From: CAZQYC01 sp043746555
GTDB lineage: Bacteria > Pseudomonadota > Gammaproteobacteria > Steroidobacterales > Steroidobacteraceae
DNA length: 13,762 nt
NCBI GenBank assembly: GCA_043746555.1
Contig: JAYTQU010000111.1
Coordinates: forward strand, 1 to 13,762
Reading direction: 5' to 3'
Shown here: positions 1 through 7,166 of the stretch, in pieces
Position numbering within the stretch: the first letter of the stretch is position 1
Layout of the letters: the number at the start of each line of letters is the position of its first letter
The notes under the pieces: generated by a model
Seen by the model: only the letters and a program-made list of their open reading frames with translations
Databases searched by the model: none
What the model was told of the DNA's origin: nothing
Translations under genes and position numbers: made by a program

Positions 1-527
1 AATAGCGAGGTGATGACCTGCGCTCCCCAATACGACATGTTGCCCCACGGCAGCAGATAGCCGAAGAAAGCCTCCGCCATCAAACACAAATAAATGATCA
101 TGCCGAAAATCCACAACAGTTCGCGCGGGTTCTTATAAGAACCGTACATCATGCCGCGAAACATATGGAGATAAACGACGACGAAAAACGCAGAAGCGCC
201 TGTCGAATGAAGGTAACGAATCAACCAGCCCCAATCGACATCGCGCATGATGTATTCGACCGAGGCAAAGGCATGTTCGGCCGACGGCTTGTAATTCATC
301 GTCAGAAAAATGCCGGTGATTATTTGTATCACCAACACAAACATCGCGAGCGAACCGAAGTAATACCAAAAATTAAAATTTTTCGGCGCGTAGTATTTGC
401 CCCATTGCTCGTTCCACATGCGAGTCATGGGGAAGCGCGCATCGATCCAACCGGCAAAGGTTGTTAAGCGTGCGCTGACACGATCGAAAAAATCGGGTTG
501 CATATCGGATTGCGGAGCGGTGCTCAT
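1..527 (-). CDS. petB: Cytochrome b of the bc1 complex, N-terminal 175 residues (partial at left edge)
   Basis: Membrane-embedded cytochrome b subunit of ubiquinol:cytochrome c reductase (complex III), which carries quinol oxidation and reduction across the inner membrane with hemes bL and bH. Read from the ATG at 527-525, the visible part gives a soluble start, then YYFGSLAMFVLVIQIITGIF (residues 55-74, helix A). RYLHSTGAS and YLHMFRG place the first ligand of each histidine pair at H107 and H121, 14 residues apart as the family requires. LPWGNMSYWGAQVITSL near the edge is the conserved Qo-side segment. The second ligand pair and the C-terminal helices lie outside the window. The start overlaps the petA stop by one base (TGATG), indicating translational coupling in a petABC operon; petC (cytochrome c1) is expected further left but cannot be seen. 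No defect is visible. Confidence 0.96.
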   Translation of the reverse strand, partial: MSTAPQSDMQPDFFDRVSARLTTFAGWIDARFPMTRMWNEQWGKYYAPKNFNFWYYFGSLAMFVLVIQIITGIFLTMNYKPSAEHAFASVEYIMRDVDWGWLIRYLHSTGASAFFVVVYLHMFRGMMYGSYKNPRELLWIFGMIIYLCLMAEAFFGYLLPWGNMSYWGAQVITSL

Positions 528-1144
528 CAAGCGACTCCCGGATCGGAACCAATCATCAGCAGTGTGTCTGAGAGAAAGCGATACGGCGGAACCTTGAGGT
601 TATCCGGCGCCGGTACATCTTTAAACACGCGGCCCGCCAAATCGAAACGCGATCCGTGGCATGGACAATAAAAACCACCTGGCCAAGAAGCGCCCAATTC
701 CGGATCGCCGGGCTGAAAGCGAGCGCCCGGCGCGCAACCCAAGTGCGTGCACACGCCTTCGAGTACTAGATATTGCGGCTTGATCGAGCGCGTATCGCCT
801 TTGATGTATTTCGGTTGTTGGTCTTCGTTTTCGGAATTGGGATCGCGCAACATTGCTTTTTCGGAACTGTCCGCCAGTTTAGCGAGCATTTCAGGAGTGC
901 GATAAACAATGTAGATCGCTCGACCGCGCCATTCGATTTTCATCAACCCGCCGACATCGAGCTTACCGATGTCGACTTCGACCGGCTGGCCCAGTGCCTT
1001 CGCTTGCGCGCTCGGACGCCATGACTCGAGGAAGGGCACTGCGGTTGCCCCAATACCCACTAGACCGACCGTGGTGGTTGCCACCACCAAGAAATGACGC
1101 CGGCCGGGATCGGCTGCGCTATCGTTCGCGGCTTCTGCACTCAT
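527..1144 (-). CDS. petA: Ubiquinol-cytochrome c reductase iron-sulfur (Rieske) subunit
   Basis: Rieske 2Fe-2S subunit of complex III, which takes an electron from ubiquinol and passes it to cytochrome c1 in the periplasm. The 205-residue protein has a twin-arginine motif (RRHFL, residues 15-19) followed by a hydrophobic helix (about 18-39) that probably stays as the membrane anchor. Box I is CTHLGC (C132, H134, C137) and box II is CPCHGS (C160, C162, H163). C132, H134, C160 and H163 are the cluster ligands, and C137/C162 form the family's disulfide. The length is normal for the family. I chose the ATG at 1144 because GGAGA lies 7 bases upstream and the twin-arginine signal then sits at the N-terminus. 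An in-frame TTG at 1234 would add 30 residues before the signal and is unlikely. First gene of the petABC order, coupled to petB. Confidence 0.96.
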   Translation of the reverse strand: MSAEAANDSAADPGRRHFLVVATTTVGLVGIGATAVPFLESWRPSAQAKALGQPVEVDIGKLDVGGLMKIEWRGRAIYIVYRTPEMLAKLADSSEKAMLRDPNSENEDQQPKYIKGDTRSIKPQYLVLEGVCTHLGCAPGARFQPGDPELGASWPGGFYCPCHGSRFDLAGRVFKDVPAPDNLKVPPYRFLSDTLLMIGSDPGVA

Positions 1145-1321
1145 CCAAACATCTCCGAAGATCGACTCAAGACTCTGGTTACTCGACCCGTCGAATTCGA
1201 CAGGAAAGCCGCCATTGAAGCGAACAGAGCCCAAAAAATGGAACTTAAAGTGGGCACTGCGCTTCTATAGTTAGACCAGTTCGAGGAATTAGAGTCGGGC
1301 GAAAGTAAATTTCAGCGCGGC

Positions 1322-1327
1322 ATTATA
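1322..1327 (-). promoter_or_regulatory. Candidate -10 hexamer for the petAB transcript
   Basis: On the minus strand these bases read TATAAT, a perfect sigma-70 -10 element, inside the divergent gap between petA and the DegS-like gene. No good -35 lies 16-18 bases upstream, and it would leave a leader of about 170 bases before petA, so this is tentative. The rest of the 1145-1377 gap shows no clear repeat, terminator or small gene. Confidence 0.3.
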
Positions 1328-1377
1328 CACACAACATCGACGCGACTTTGTACCCACGCAGACCCGCAATAACACTC

Positions 1378-2613
1378 ATGACCACCTCTCGCTTATTCCG
1401 AAGCGCACTTGTGTTCATTGCGAAATGGGCGATTGCCGGACTCGCTTTCGCGCTTGTCTTGATGTGGATTCGACCCGATATTCGTAATTCTAGAACGACA
1501 CTCGCGATGCCTGTCTCGTCACCGGTAATTGCTGCGCCGAATCCGCCGCAGCCAACCGCCGCCGAAACGGCAACACCCGTCGCTGCGGTCTTATCTACGC
1601 AGCCAAGCAGCTTCGCAGACGCGGTATCGCGATCCGCGCCGGCCGTCGTCAACATCTATACGACGAAAATTGTTGCGCGGCGAACTCGGCCACCGGAACT
1701 CGATCGATTTTATCGGGACAGTTGGCCGGCCGTACAGCGACGCGTCGAAGCGACTTTAGGATCCGGCGTGATTCTCGATACGCAAGGTCATGTGGTGACC
1801 AATCGCCATGTCATCGCCGACGCCACCGAGATTAAGTTACAACTCGAGGATGGACGTATCGCCGAAGGGATTGTGGTTGGCGTCGATAACGATACCGATC
1901 TCGCGGTGCTAAAAATGAAATTTGACAAACCGTCGACGGCGCCGATTCCACAGATGACGCTTGGACGATCCGATAAATTACGGGTGGGCGATGTGGTGTT
2001 GGCGATCGGCAGTCCGTACGGCTTGTCGCAAACCGTTACGCACGGCATCGTGAGCGCGACCGGACGCGATCAACTAAATCTTTCGAATCTAGAGAGCTAC
2101 ATCCAAACCGATGCGGCGATCAATCTCGGCAACTCCGGCGGCGCGCTGGTGAATACGGCAGGCGAGTTGATCGGCATCAATACGGCCGTGCTTGGTAAAC
2201 AAAGCGACGGCATCGAAGGCATTAGCTTCGCGATTCCGGTGAACTTGGTGCGCGGAGTGGCCGAACAAATCATCAAACACGGGCACGTGCGCCGCGGGTG
2301 GCTGGGCGTCACGCCGCGCGTGCTATCGCCTGAACGCGCGACTCAGTTGGGGTTAGCAAATGGTATTGGAGTAGAAATTGGCGACGTCGATCCAGCAAGC
2401 CCGGCGGCGCGCGCCGGATTGCAAGCGGGCGATGTGCTTATCGCACTCAACGGCGTGCCGGTGCACAACGAACGCGAAGCGATGAATCGCGTGGCTGCAC
2501 TAGCTCCCGGCAAACAACTGCGAGTGCAAGCACGACGCGGCAGCGAAACCATCGATGTGCGCGTAGTTGTTGAAGAGCGAACGCTAGCGAACACCGCGAC
2601 AACCCAACCGTGA
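1378..2613 (+). CDS. Membrane-anchored DegS/AlgW-type HtrA serine protease, single PDZ domain
   Basis: Periplasmic trypsin-like protease of the HtrA family. With one N-terminal membrane helix (residues about 11-31) and one PDZ domain (about 305-400), the layout is that of DegS/AlgW, which cleave the anti-sigma factor RseA/MucA after sensing unfolded outer-membrane proteins, rather than DegP, which has two PDZ domains. The triad is visible: H144 in TNRHVIADA, D174 in NDTDLAVLKM, S253 in INLGNSGGAL. A low-complexity Ala/Pro/Thr linker (about 45-75) separates anchor and protease. At 411 residues it is somewhat longer than E. coli DegS (355), mostly because of the linker. I chose the ATG at 1378; a TTG at 1348 in the same frame adds 10 residues with no ribosome binding site. 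In Pseudomonas algW lies in this neighbourhood near murA, which supports the call. A specific symbol (degS or algW) cannot be decided from sequence alone. Confidence 0.92.
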   Translation: MTTSRLFRSALVFIAKWAIAGLAFALVLMWIRPDIRNSRTTLAMPVSSPVIAAPNPPQPTAAETATPVAAVLSTQPSSFADAVSRSAPAVVNIYTTKIVARRTRPPELDRFYRDSWPAVQRRVEATLGSGVILDTQGHVVTNRHVIADATEIKLQLEDGRIAEGIVVGVDNDTDLAVLKMKFDKPSTAPIPQMTLGRSDKLRVGDVVLAIGSPYGLSQTVTHGIVSATGRDQLNLSNLESYIQTDAAINLGNSGGALVNTAGELIGINTAVLGKQSDGIEGISFAIPVNLVRGVAEQIIKHGHVRRGWLGVTPRVLSPERATQLGLANGIGVEIGDVDPASPAARAGLQAGDVLIALNGVPVHNEREAMNRVAALAPGKQLRVQARRGSETIDVRVVVEERTLANTATTQP

Positions 2614-2614
2614 C

Positions 2615-3883
2615 TTAGGCACGCCGTCCCGACACGCGCTTGATTTGCGCGCCGAGCTGCTCAAGTTTTTCTTCAATGCATTCGTAACCGCGATCAACAT
2701 GATAAATGCGGTCGACTTCGGTCGCGCCTTCCGCAATCAATCCCGCCAACACTAAACTCGCCGACGCGCGCAAGTCGGTCGCCATCACCGGCGCAGCCGT
2801 AAGTTTCGAAACGCCCGCGATGATCGCCGTATTGCCTTCGATCCGAATATCGGCGCCTAAGCGCCGCATTTCCAGCATGTGCATGAAGCGGTTTTCGAAA
2901 ATCGTTTCGATCACAGTGGCCATGCCATTTGCGACGGTATTCAATGCCGCAAACTGCGCTTGCATATCGGTGGGGAACGCCGGATACGGCGCGGTGCGAA
3001 TGTTGACGGCTTTCGGGCGCCGTCCGCGCATATCCACTTCGACCCAATTGTCGCCGCTCGTCACTGTCGCGCCGGCTTCTTGTAGCTTGGCGATCACTGC
3101 ATCGAGATGCTCCGGTCGTGTGTTCTTCGCGCGAATGTGTCCCGAGGTGATCGCGCCGGCGACCAAATACGTTCCGGTCTCGATACGATCGGGCAGCACT
3201 TCGTATTCTGTGCCGCCGAGTTTCTTCACTCCCTGGACGACGATGGTGTCGGTGCCCGCGCCTTTGATCTTTGCGCCCATACCGATGAGGAAATCGGCGA
3301 GATCGACCACTTCCGGTTCGCGCGCTGCGTTCTCAAGCACCGTCTCGCCGTCGGCCAAGGTTGCGGCCATCATGAGATTTTCAGTACCGGTCACGGTTAC
3401 CGTATCGAACACGATGCGCGCACCGTGCAATCGCGCCGCGCGCGCGCGAATGAATCCGTTTTCGATTTGAATGTCGGCGCCCATTTTTTCCAATCCGGCC
3501 ACATGCAAATTGACCGGCCGAGCGCCGATTGCGCAACCACCGGGCAACGACACGTCGGCTTGTCCAAATCGCGTCAGTAAAGGACCGAGAACCAAGATCG
3601 ACGCGCGCATCGTCTTCACCAGTTCGTACGGCGCGATATATTCCGTGGCGCTGGTCGCGTCCACTTCGACTCGCATTTTTTCGTCGATCGTCACGCCGAC
3701 ACCCATTCGGCCGAGCAACGTGATCATCGTAGTCACGTCGTGCAAGTGCGGAACGTTGCTAATAGTCACCGGCGCATCCGCGAGCAAAGCGCCCGCCAGA
3801 ATCGGTAACGCCGCGTTTTTCGCGCCGGAAATCCTGACTTCGCCCTGAAGTGGAATGCCGCCTTGGATTTGTAAACAGTCCAT
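2615..3883 (-). CDS. murA: UDP-N-acetylglucosamine 1-carboxyvinyltransferase
   Basis: Cytosolic enzyme for the first committed step of peptidoglycan synthesis: it transfers enolpyruvate from PEP to the 3'-OH of UDP-GlcNAc. It is a full-length EPSP synthase-fold protein of 422 residues (E. coli MurA 419). Key positions are present: K22 in SGAKNAALP, the catalytic-loop cysteine C117 in PGGCAIGARP (C115 in E. coli), R122 in the same loop, and D306 in AFPTDMQAQ (D305 in E. coli). Because the loop residue is Cys and not Asp, the enzyme is of the class usually inhibited by fosfomycin. The ATG at 3883 follows ibaG by 73 bases on the same strand, the conserved ibaG-murA order. Its stop is one base from the stop of the convergent protease gene, with no terminator hairpin between them. 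Confidence 0.98.
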   Translation of the reverse strand: MDCLQIQGGIPLQGEVRISGAKNAALPILAGALLADAPVTISNVPHLHDVTTMITLLGRMGVGVTIDEKMRVEVDATSATEYIAPYELVKTMRASILVLGPLLTRFGQADVSLPGGCAIGARPVNLHVAGLEKMGADIQIENGFIRARAARLHGARIVFDTVTVTGTENLMMAATLADGETVLENAAREPEVVDLADFLIGMGAKIKGAGTDTIVVQGVKKLGGTEYEVLPDRIETGTYLVAGAITSGHIRAKNTRPEHLDAVIAKLQEAGATVTSGDNWVEVDMRGRRPKAVNIRTAPYPAFPTDMQAQFAALNTVANGMATVIETIFENRFMHMLEMRRLGADIRIEGNTAIIAGVSKLTAAPVMATDLRASASLVLAGLIAEGATEVDRIYHVDRGYECIEEKLEQLGAQIKRVSGRRA

Positions 3884-3889
3884 AAGTGA

Positions 3890-3971
3890 GGAAGGTCGTT
3901 AGTAGATAGTCGTTGGCAGCTAGCGGGAAAGGATCGCGAAGCGCGTTGGCTAACGCCTAGCGACTGCTTCC
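3890..3971. repeat. Intergenic imperfect palindrome with 7-base periodicity (ibaG-murA gap)
   Basis: The 73-base gap and the last codons of ibaG form one long imperfect inverted repeat. GGAAG (3890-3894) pairs with CTTCC (3967-3971), AGTCG (3908-3912) with CGACT (3961-3965), and TAGC (3921-3924) with GCTA (3949-3952), with wobble pairs between. The left arm from 3895 reads as degenerate heptads: GTCGTTA, GTAGATA, GTCGTTG, GCAGCTA. A short alternative hairpin, GCGTT-GGCT-AACGC (3943-3956), sits directly behind the ibaG stop. The same style of repeat occurs at 4246-4409 and 9781-9878. Confidence 0.55.
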
Positions 3972-4205
3972 TAAATTCTTTGCTTCTTCCGGCGTATACG
4001 CCTCGATGCTGAGCGCATGAATTTCGCGGCCCATCTTTGCGCCGAGCGTGGCGTACACCAGTTGATGCCGAGCGATCATGCGCTTGCCGGCAAACTGCGA
4101 CGCGACAATGCGAGCAACGAAATGCGTATCGTCGTCGGATTCGACCAAGACTTGCGCGTCGGGCAATCCGGCGGTAATTACGGCTTGAACTTCTGCTGCA
4201 TTCAT
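3957..4205 (-). CDS. ibaG: BolA-family protein IbaG/YrbA
   Basis: Small 82-residue BolA-family protein with the class II KH-like fold. Relatives bind monothiol glutaredoxins, sharing a 2Fe-2S cluster, and take part in iron-sulfur handling and acid or envelope stress. VESDDDTHFVARIVASQFAG (residues 21-40), RHQLVYATLG (46-55) and EIHALSIEAYTPEEA (61-75) match the BolA/IbaG pattern, including the conserved His (H63) implicated in cluster binding. Position directly upstream of murA identifies the IbaG branch rather than BolA proper. The start is the ATG at 4205; there is no strong Shine-Dalgarno sequence, only a weak TAGG 13 bases before it. In E. coli and Pseudomonas the mla lipid-transport genes precede ibaG; here the next gene is divergent kdsD. 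Confidence 0.93.
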   Translation of the reverse strand: MNAAEVQAVITAGLPDAQVLVESDDDTHFVARIVASQFAGKRMIARHQLVYATLGAKMGREIHALSIEAYTPEEAKNLGSSR

Positions 4206-4245
4206 AAGGATTACGAGCCTACGAAAGAAATGTGGCGAAACAATG

Positions 4246-4287
4246 GCGACGAACCAGTGACGACGAACCAGTGACGACGAACCAGTG
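4246..4287. repeat. Three tandem copies of a 14-base unit
   Basis: The unit ACGACGAACCAGTG occurs three times head to tail (4246-4259 with G at the first base, 4260-4273, 4274-4287). A further ACCAGTGG lies at 4315-4322. The 14-base unit is two 7-base steps, matching the heptad spacing of the sequence that follows. It lies between the divergent ibaG and kdsD starts. Confidence 0.9.
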
Positions 4288-4409
4288 GCGGGAGATTCTA
4301 GCGGAAGGCTGGAGACCAGTGGCTGAAGACTGGGGAAAGAATGGAAGAAGTGCTTTGATGCTTACTTTCAGTCTGATACCTCCGGCCTCCAGCACCCAGT
4401 CACTCCCGC
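4288..4409. repeat. Long imperfect palindrome with heptad periodicity (ibaG-kdsD gap)
   Basis: Nested complementary arms fill this gap: GCGGGAG (4288-4294) with CTCCCGC (4403-4409), GCTGGAG (4308-4314) with CTCCAGC (4387-4393), AGACT (4327-4331) with AGTCT (4370-4374), and GAAAG (4335-4339) with CTTTC (4365-4369). The left arm from 4307 reads in sevens: GGCTGGA, GACCAGT, GGCTGAA, GACTGGG. An additional pair, TGATACC (4374-4380) and GGTATCA (4416-4422), lies just before the kdsD start. No convincing sigma-70 promoter is visible in the 224-base gap. Confidence 0.6.
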
Positions 4410-4429
4410 TAACGCGGTATCATTCCGCC

Positions 4430-5422
4430 ATGAGTTCCACGCTCCCGTCCTTCAACGCCAACGCAATTTTGACCCGCGCGCGTGCCGTGTTGGATACCGA
4501 AGCGGCGGCAATCGCGGCTTTGGGGCCGCGTCTCGACGGTGGCTTTGTGCGCGCGTGTCAATTGTTACTGGCATGTACCGGTCGCGTCGTCGTGAGCGGC
4601 ATGGGCAAGTCGGGACATATCGGTAACAAGATCGCCGCGACCCTTGCGAGTACCGGCACGCCGGCGTTCTTCGTGCATCCTGCCGAAGCGAGTCACGGCG
4701 ACATCGGAATGATTACACTTAACGATGTCTGGCTCGCGTTGTCGAACTCCGGAGAAACTGAGGAGCTCGTCAACATTCTGCCGATCATTAAGCGACTGGC
4801 GATTCCACTCATCGCGCTGACCGGACGCGCCGACTCGACGCTGGGTCGCGCTGCGACCGTCGTGTTGGATGTCAGCGTACCTGCGGAGGCATGTCCACTG
4901 AATCTCGCGCCGACAGCCAGCACAACGGCGACACTCGCGATGGGCGATGCGTTGGCCGTGGCTGCACTCGAAGCGCGCGGCTTCACGCCCGAAGACTTTG
5001 CGCGCTCGCATCCGGCGGGCACGCTCGGGCGAAAATTGTTATTGCACGTGGAAGACGTGATGCGCACCGGCGTGAACTCACCTATCGTTGCGCCCGATGC
5101 TTTGTTGCGCGACGGACTCCTGGAGATGAGCCGCAAAGGACTGGGTATGACCAGTGTTGCCAAGAGTGACGGCAAGTTATTGGGCGTATTTACCGACGGC
5201 GATTTGCGACGCGTACTGGATCGCTCGCTCGATCTTCATAAGACGCCGATGCAAGACGTGATGACCGCTAATCCGAAACGCGCGCAACCACGCATGCTCG
5301 CTGCCGAAGCCGTGCACTTGATGGAGAAGCATCGCATCACCGCCCTACCGGTCGTGGATGAGAACGATGTGATTGTCGGCGCGCTCAATATCCACGATCT
5401 GTTTCGCGCGGGCGTGATGTGA
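4430..5422 (+). CDS. kdsD: D-arabinose 5-phosphate isomerase (KpsF/GutQ family)
   Basis: Cytosolic aldose-ketose isomerase that converts D-ribulose 5-phosphate to D-arabinose 5-phosphate, the first step of Kdo synthesis for LPS. It has 330 residues (E. coli KdsD 328), with a SIS domain (about 35-175) and two CBS domains (about 205-265 and 275-330). Expected active-site positions are present: K60 in GMGKSGH, H89 in EASHGD, E111 in SGETEE, H194 in ARSHPAGTLG. I chose the ATG at 4430 because it gives the family length. A longer in-frame reading from 4232 would translate the tandem repeats and is rejected. First gene of the kdsD-kdsC-lptCA-lptB run; its TGA overlaps the kdsC ATG by one base. Confidence 0.96.
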   Translation: MSSTLPSFNANAILTRARAVLDTEAAAIAALGPRLDGGFVRACQLLLACTGRVVVSGMGKSGHIGNKIAATLASTGTPAFFVHPAEASHGDIGMITLNDVWLALSNSGETEELVNILPIIKRLAIPLIALTGRADSTLGRAATVVLDVSVPAEACPLNLAPTASTTATLAMGDALAVAALEARGFTPEDFARSHPAGTLGRKLLLHVEDVMRTGVNSPIVAPDALLRDGLLEMSRKGLGMTSVAKSDGKLLGVFTDGDLRRVLDRSLDLHKTPMQDVMTANPKRAQPRMLAAEAVHLMEKHRITALPVVDENDVIVGALNIHDLFRAGVM

Positions 5423-5964
5423 TGACTGCTTTGCAATCCGATATCGCCGCACGCGCCGCCGACATCCGATTACTCGTGCTCGATGTCGATGGCGTGCTCA
5501 CCGATGGTCGTCTCTACTTCACCGCTCGCGGCGAAGAAACGAAATGCTTTCACGTGCGCGACGGCGCGGGCATCGTCGCATTGATCCGAGCCGGCATTCA
5601 AGTTGCGGTGATTTCCGGCCGCGACTCGCCCGCGGTTGCGAAACGCGCGGCGGAACTCGGTATCGAATTCGTGCGTCAAGGCGTAAGCGATAAGCTCGCG
5701 GTGCTCAAGGAACTCTTGGCGCACCTCCATCTCGATGCGCAATCGATCGCGTGCATGGGCGACGACAGTCCCGACATTCCCATTATGCGAATCGCACGAT
5801 TGGCGATTGCCGTTGCCGATGGCCATGCAAGCGCCAAGGCGTGCGCACATCTTGTTACTACGATGTCCGGCGGATTGGGCGCGGTACGCGAAGCATGCGA
5901 TGTCATTCTCGCGGCGCAAACCCCTAAATCGCAGCATAGATCGCAACATGAACCGCCGTCATGA
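5422..5964 (+). CDS. kdsC: 3-deoxy-D-manno-octulosonate 8-phosphate phosphatase
   Basis: HAD-superfamily phosphatase that removes phosphate from Kdo 8-phosphate to give Kdo. It has 180 residues and normally works as a tetramer without a cap domain. HAD motif I is DVDGVLTDG (nucleophile D21, general acid D23), motif II is S65 in VISGR, motif III is K91, and motif IV is GDDSPD (113-118). The C-terminal SGGLGAVREACDVIL (149-163), which reaches into the neighbouring active site in this family, is intact, followed by a polar tail. The ATG at 5422 overlaps the kdsD stop as TGATG; an alternative GTG at 5419 would add one residue. Its TGA overlaps the next start (ATGA at 5961). Confidence 0.95.
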   Translation: MTALQSDIAARAADIRLLVLDVDGVLTDGRLYFTARGEETKCFHVRDGAGIVALIRAGIQVAVISGRDSPAVAKRAAELGIEFVRQGVSDKLAVLKELLAHLHLDAQSIACMGDDSPDIPIMRIARLAIAVADGHASAKACAHLVTTMSGGLGAVREACDVILAAQTPKSQHRSQHEPPS

Positions 5965-7166
5965 GTAGCAGTGCCTTCAACTATTTTGCGTTACTCGCCG
6001 CGCTCGTTGTGGGCTACGGAGTTTTCGTTAGCGCGGACAATTCCGGCAGCGGCGCGGTCGAACCGAAGGCCGTCTTGCAAGGCTACTATTTGCGCGACGC
6101 GGTCATCACCGAAACGGCGACTTCCGGCAATCCGCGACTTCGTGTCGCCGCCACTGAGGCACAACAAAATCTCGCCGACAATAGCGTGCTGCTTACGGGA
6201 CTGCGCATCGACTATCTCAAGCCTCAAGAAAATGTATCCGATGCGGCAGCACCAGTCGCACATTGGGTCTTGAGCTCCGACCGCGGTACGGCGTTCGAAA
6301 ATTTTCGCAAACTCGAATTGCGAGACAATGTGCGGGCACACAATCTCGGCGCGCCGCACGCGATCATTCTCGACACGGCCGCGCTCGATATCGACGCGAT
6401 CGCACAAACCGCTCACTCGAATGACGATGTCGCCGTCGCCATCGATGCCGATGTTGCGCGTGGCAGAGGATTGAGTGTCGATATGAATCGCGAGCGTATT
6501 CGATTGGCTTCGAACGTCTCCATACGACTAGCGCAAACACAATCTCCAGAAAGCGCGCCGAAGTCCGACGATTCTGCTCCGATCAACATCTCCCTGCCCG
6601 ACACTTTCGATTCCCAATCGCTCGAATATCGCGACAATGTGTGGACGCTCACCAAGGTGCGCAGCAAATCGCCGCCCTTTATCGAAGCCGACACGTTGCG
6701 CGCCACCGGCACCGATCTCGCCGACAATAAAGTGGTGATGCATGGCTCGGTGCGTCTGGAACTTCCGAAACAAGGTGAACTCTCAGCCGATATCGCGATC
6801 GTCACTATTCGCAACAATCGGGTCGCGAGCGTGCATGTTGAATCCGAGTCACCCGCTAAACTGGTCGAATTTCAGCACCGCCGCAAAGACAGCGATCAAC
6901 TGGTGCACGGCAAGGCGCAAGTGATCGATTACGATGTCGGGCAAAGCACGCTGCGACTAATCGGAAATGTGTCATTTAGCGACGAACAAGGCGACTGGAC
7001 GGCTGACACGCTCGACTACAACATCGCCACCGAAGCGCTACGCGGCACGAACAACACCATCAAGATCAATCCACGACGCACCGAATCCTCATTGGGAATC
7101 CCGAGCGGCACTTCCGATAAAGGGCGAGAAAAAGCGCTCGATAAAGGACTCGATCAGAAGCCATGA
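5961..7166 (+). CDS. LptC-LptA fusion: LPS transport periplasmic bridge protein
   Basis: One continuous 401-residue protein takes the place of separate lptC and lptA (each normally about 180-190 residues). Residues 6-24 form a membrane helix typical of LptC. Residues about 35-190 are LptC-like, including GYYLRDAVIT, WVLSSDRG, KLELRDNV and GLSVDMNRERIRLASNV. A polar Ser/Pro/Asp linker (about 191-213) leads to a full LptA/OstA-like beta-jellyroll domain (about 214-371), recognisable by FIEADTLRA, HGSVRLEL, SPAKLVEF, AQVIDYDVGQSTLRLIGNV and WTADTLDYNI. A charged tail (372-401) follows. There is no second signal peptide. In the Lpt system LptC receives LPS from LptB2FG at the inner membrane and LptA carries it towards LptD/E; here both would be one tethered chain. 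It overlaps kdsC and lptB by ATGA at both ends, exactly where lptC-lptA normally sit. The reading frame is unbroken. The domain assignment is by eye. Confidence 0.88.
   Translation: MSSSAFNYFALLAALVVGYGVFVSADNSGSGAVEPKAVLQGYYLRDAVITETATSGNPRLRVAATEAQQNLADNSVLLTGLRIDYLKPQENVSDAAAPVAHWVLSSDRGTAFENFRKLELRDNVRAHNLGAPHAIILDTAALDIDAIAQTAHSNDDVAVAIDADVARGRGLSVDMNRERIRLASNVSIRLAQTQSPESAPKSDDSAPINISLPDTFDSQSLEYRDNVWTLTKVRSKSPPFIEADTLRATGTDLADNKVVMHGSVRLELPKQGELSADIAIVTIRNNRVASVHVESESPAKLVEFQHRRKDSDQLVHGKAQVIDYDVGQSTLRLIGNVSFSDEQGDWTADTLDYNIATEALRGTNNTIKINPRRTESSLGIPSGTSDKGREKALDKGLDQKP

Noticed and set aside
1145..1234. N-terminal extension of the Rieske protein from a TTG at 1234
   Set aside because: It would place 30 residues before the twin-arginine signal, and the ATG at 1144 has a good GGAGA site 7 bases upstream.
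2605..2625. Bidirectional terminator between the protease gene and murA
   Set aside because: Only one base separates the stops and no stem with a U-run can be drawn there.
2706..3470. 254-codon open frame antisense to murA
   Set aside because: It is a shadow of the high-GC murA codons on the other strand, with biased Ser/Ala/Arg composition and no recognisable domain.
4246..4287. CRISPR-like array
   Set aside because: The 14-base units are directly adjacent without spacers and too short for CRISPR repeats.
4232..4429. N-terminal extension of KdsD by 66 residues
   Set aside because: It would translate the 14-base tandem repeats and the palindrome and exceed the family length; the ATG at 4430 gives a normal 330-residue enzyme.
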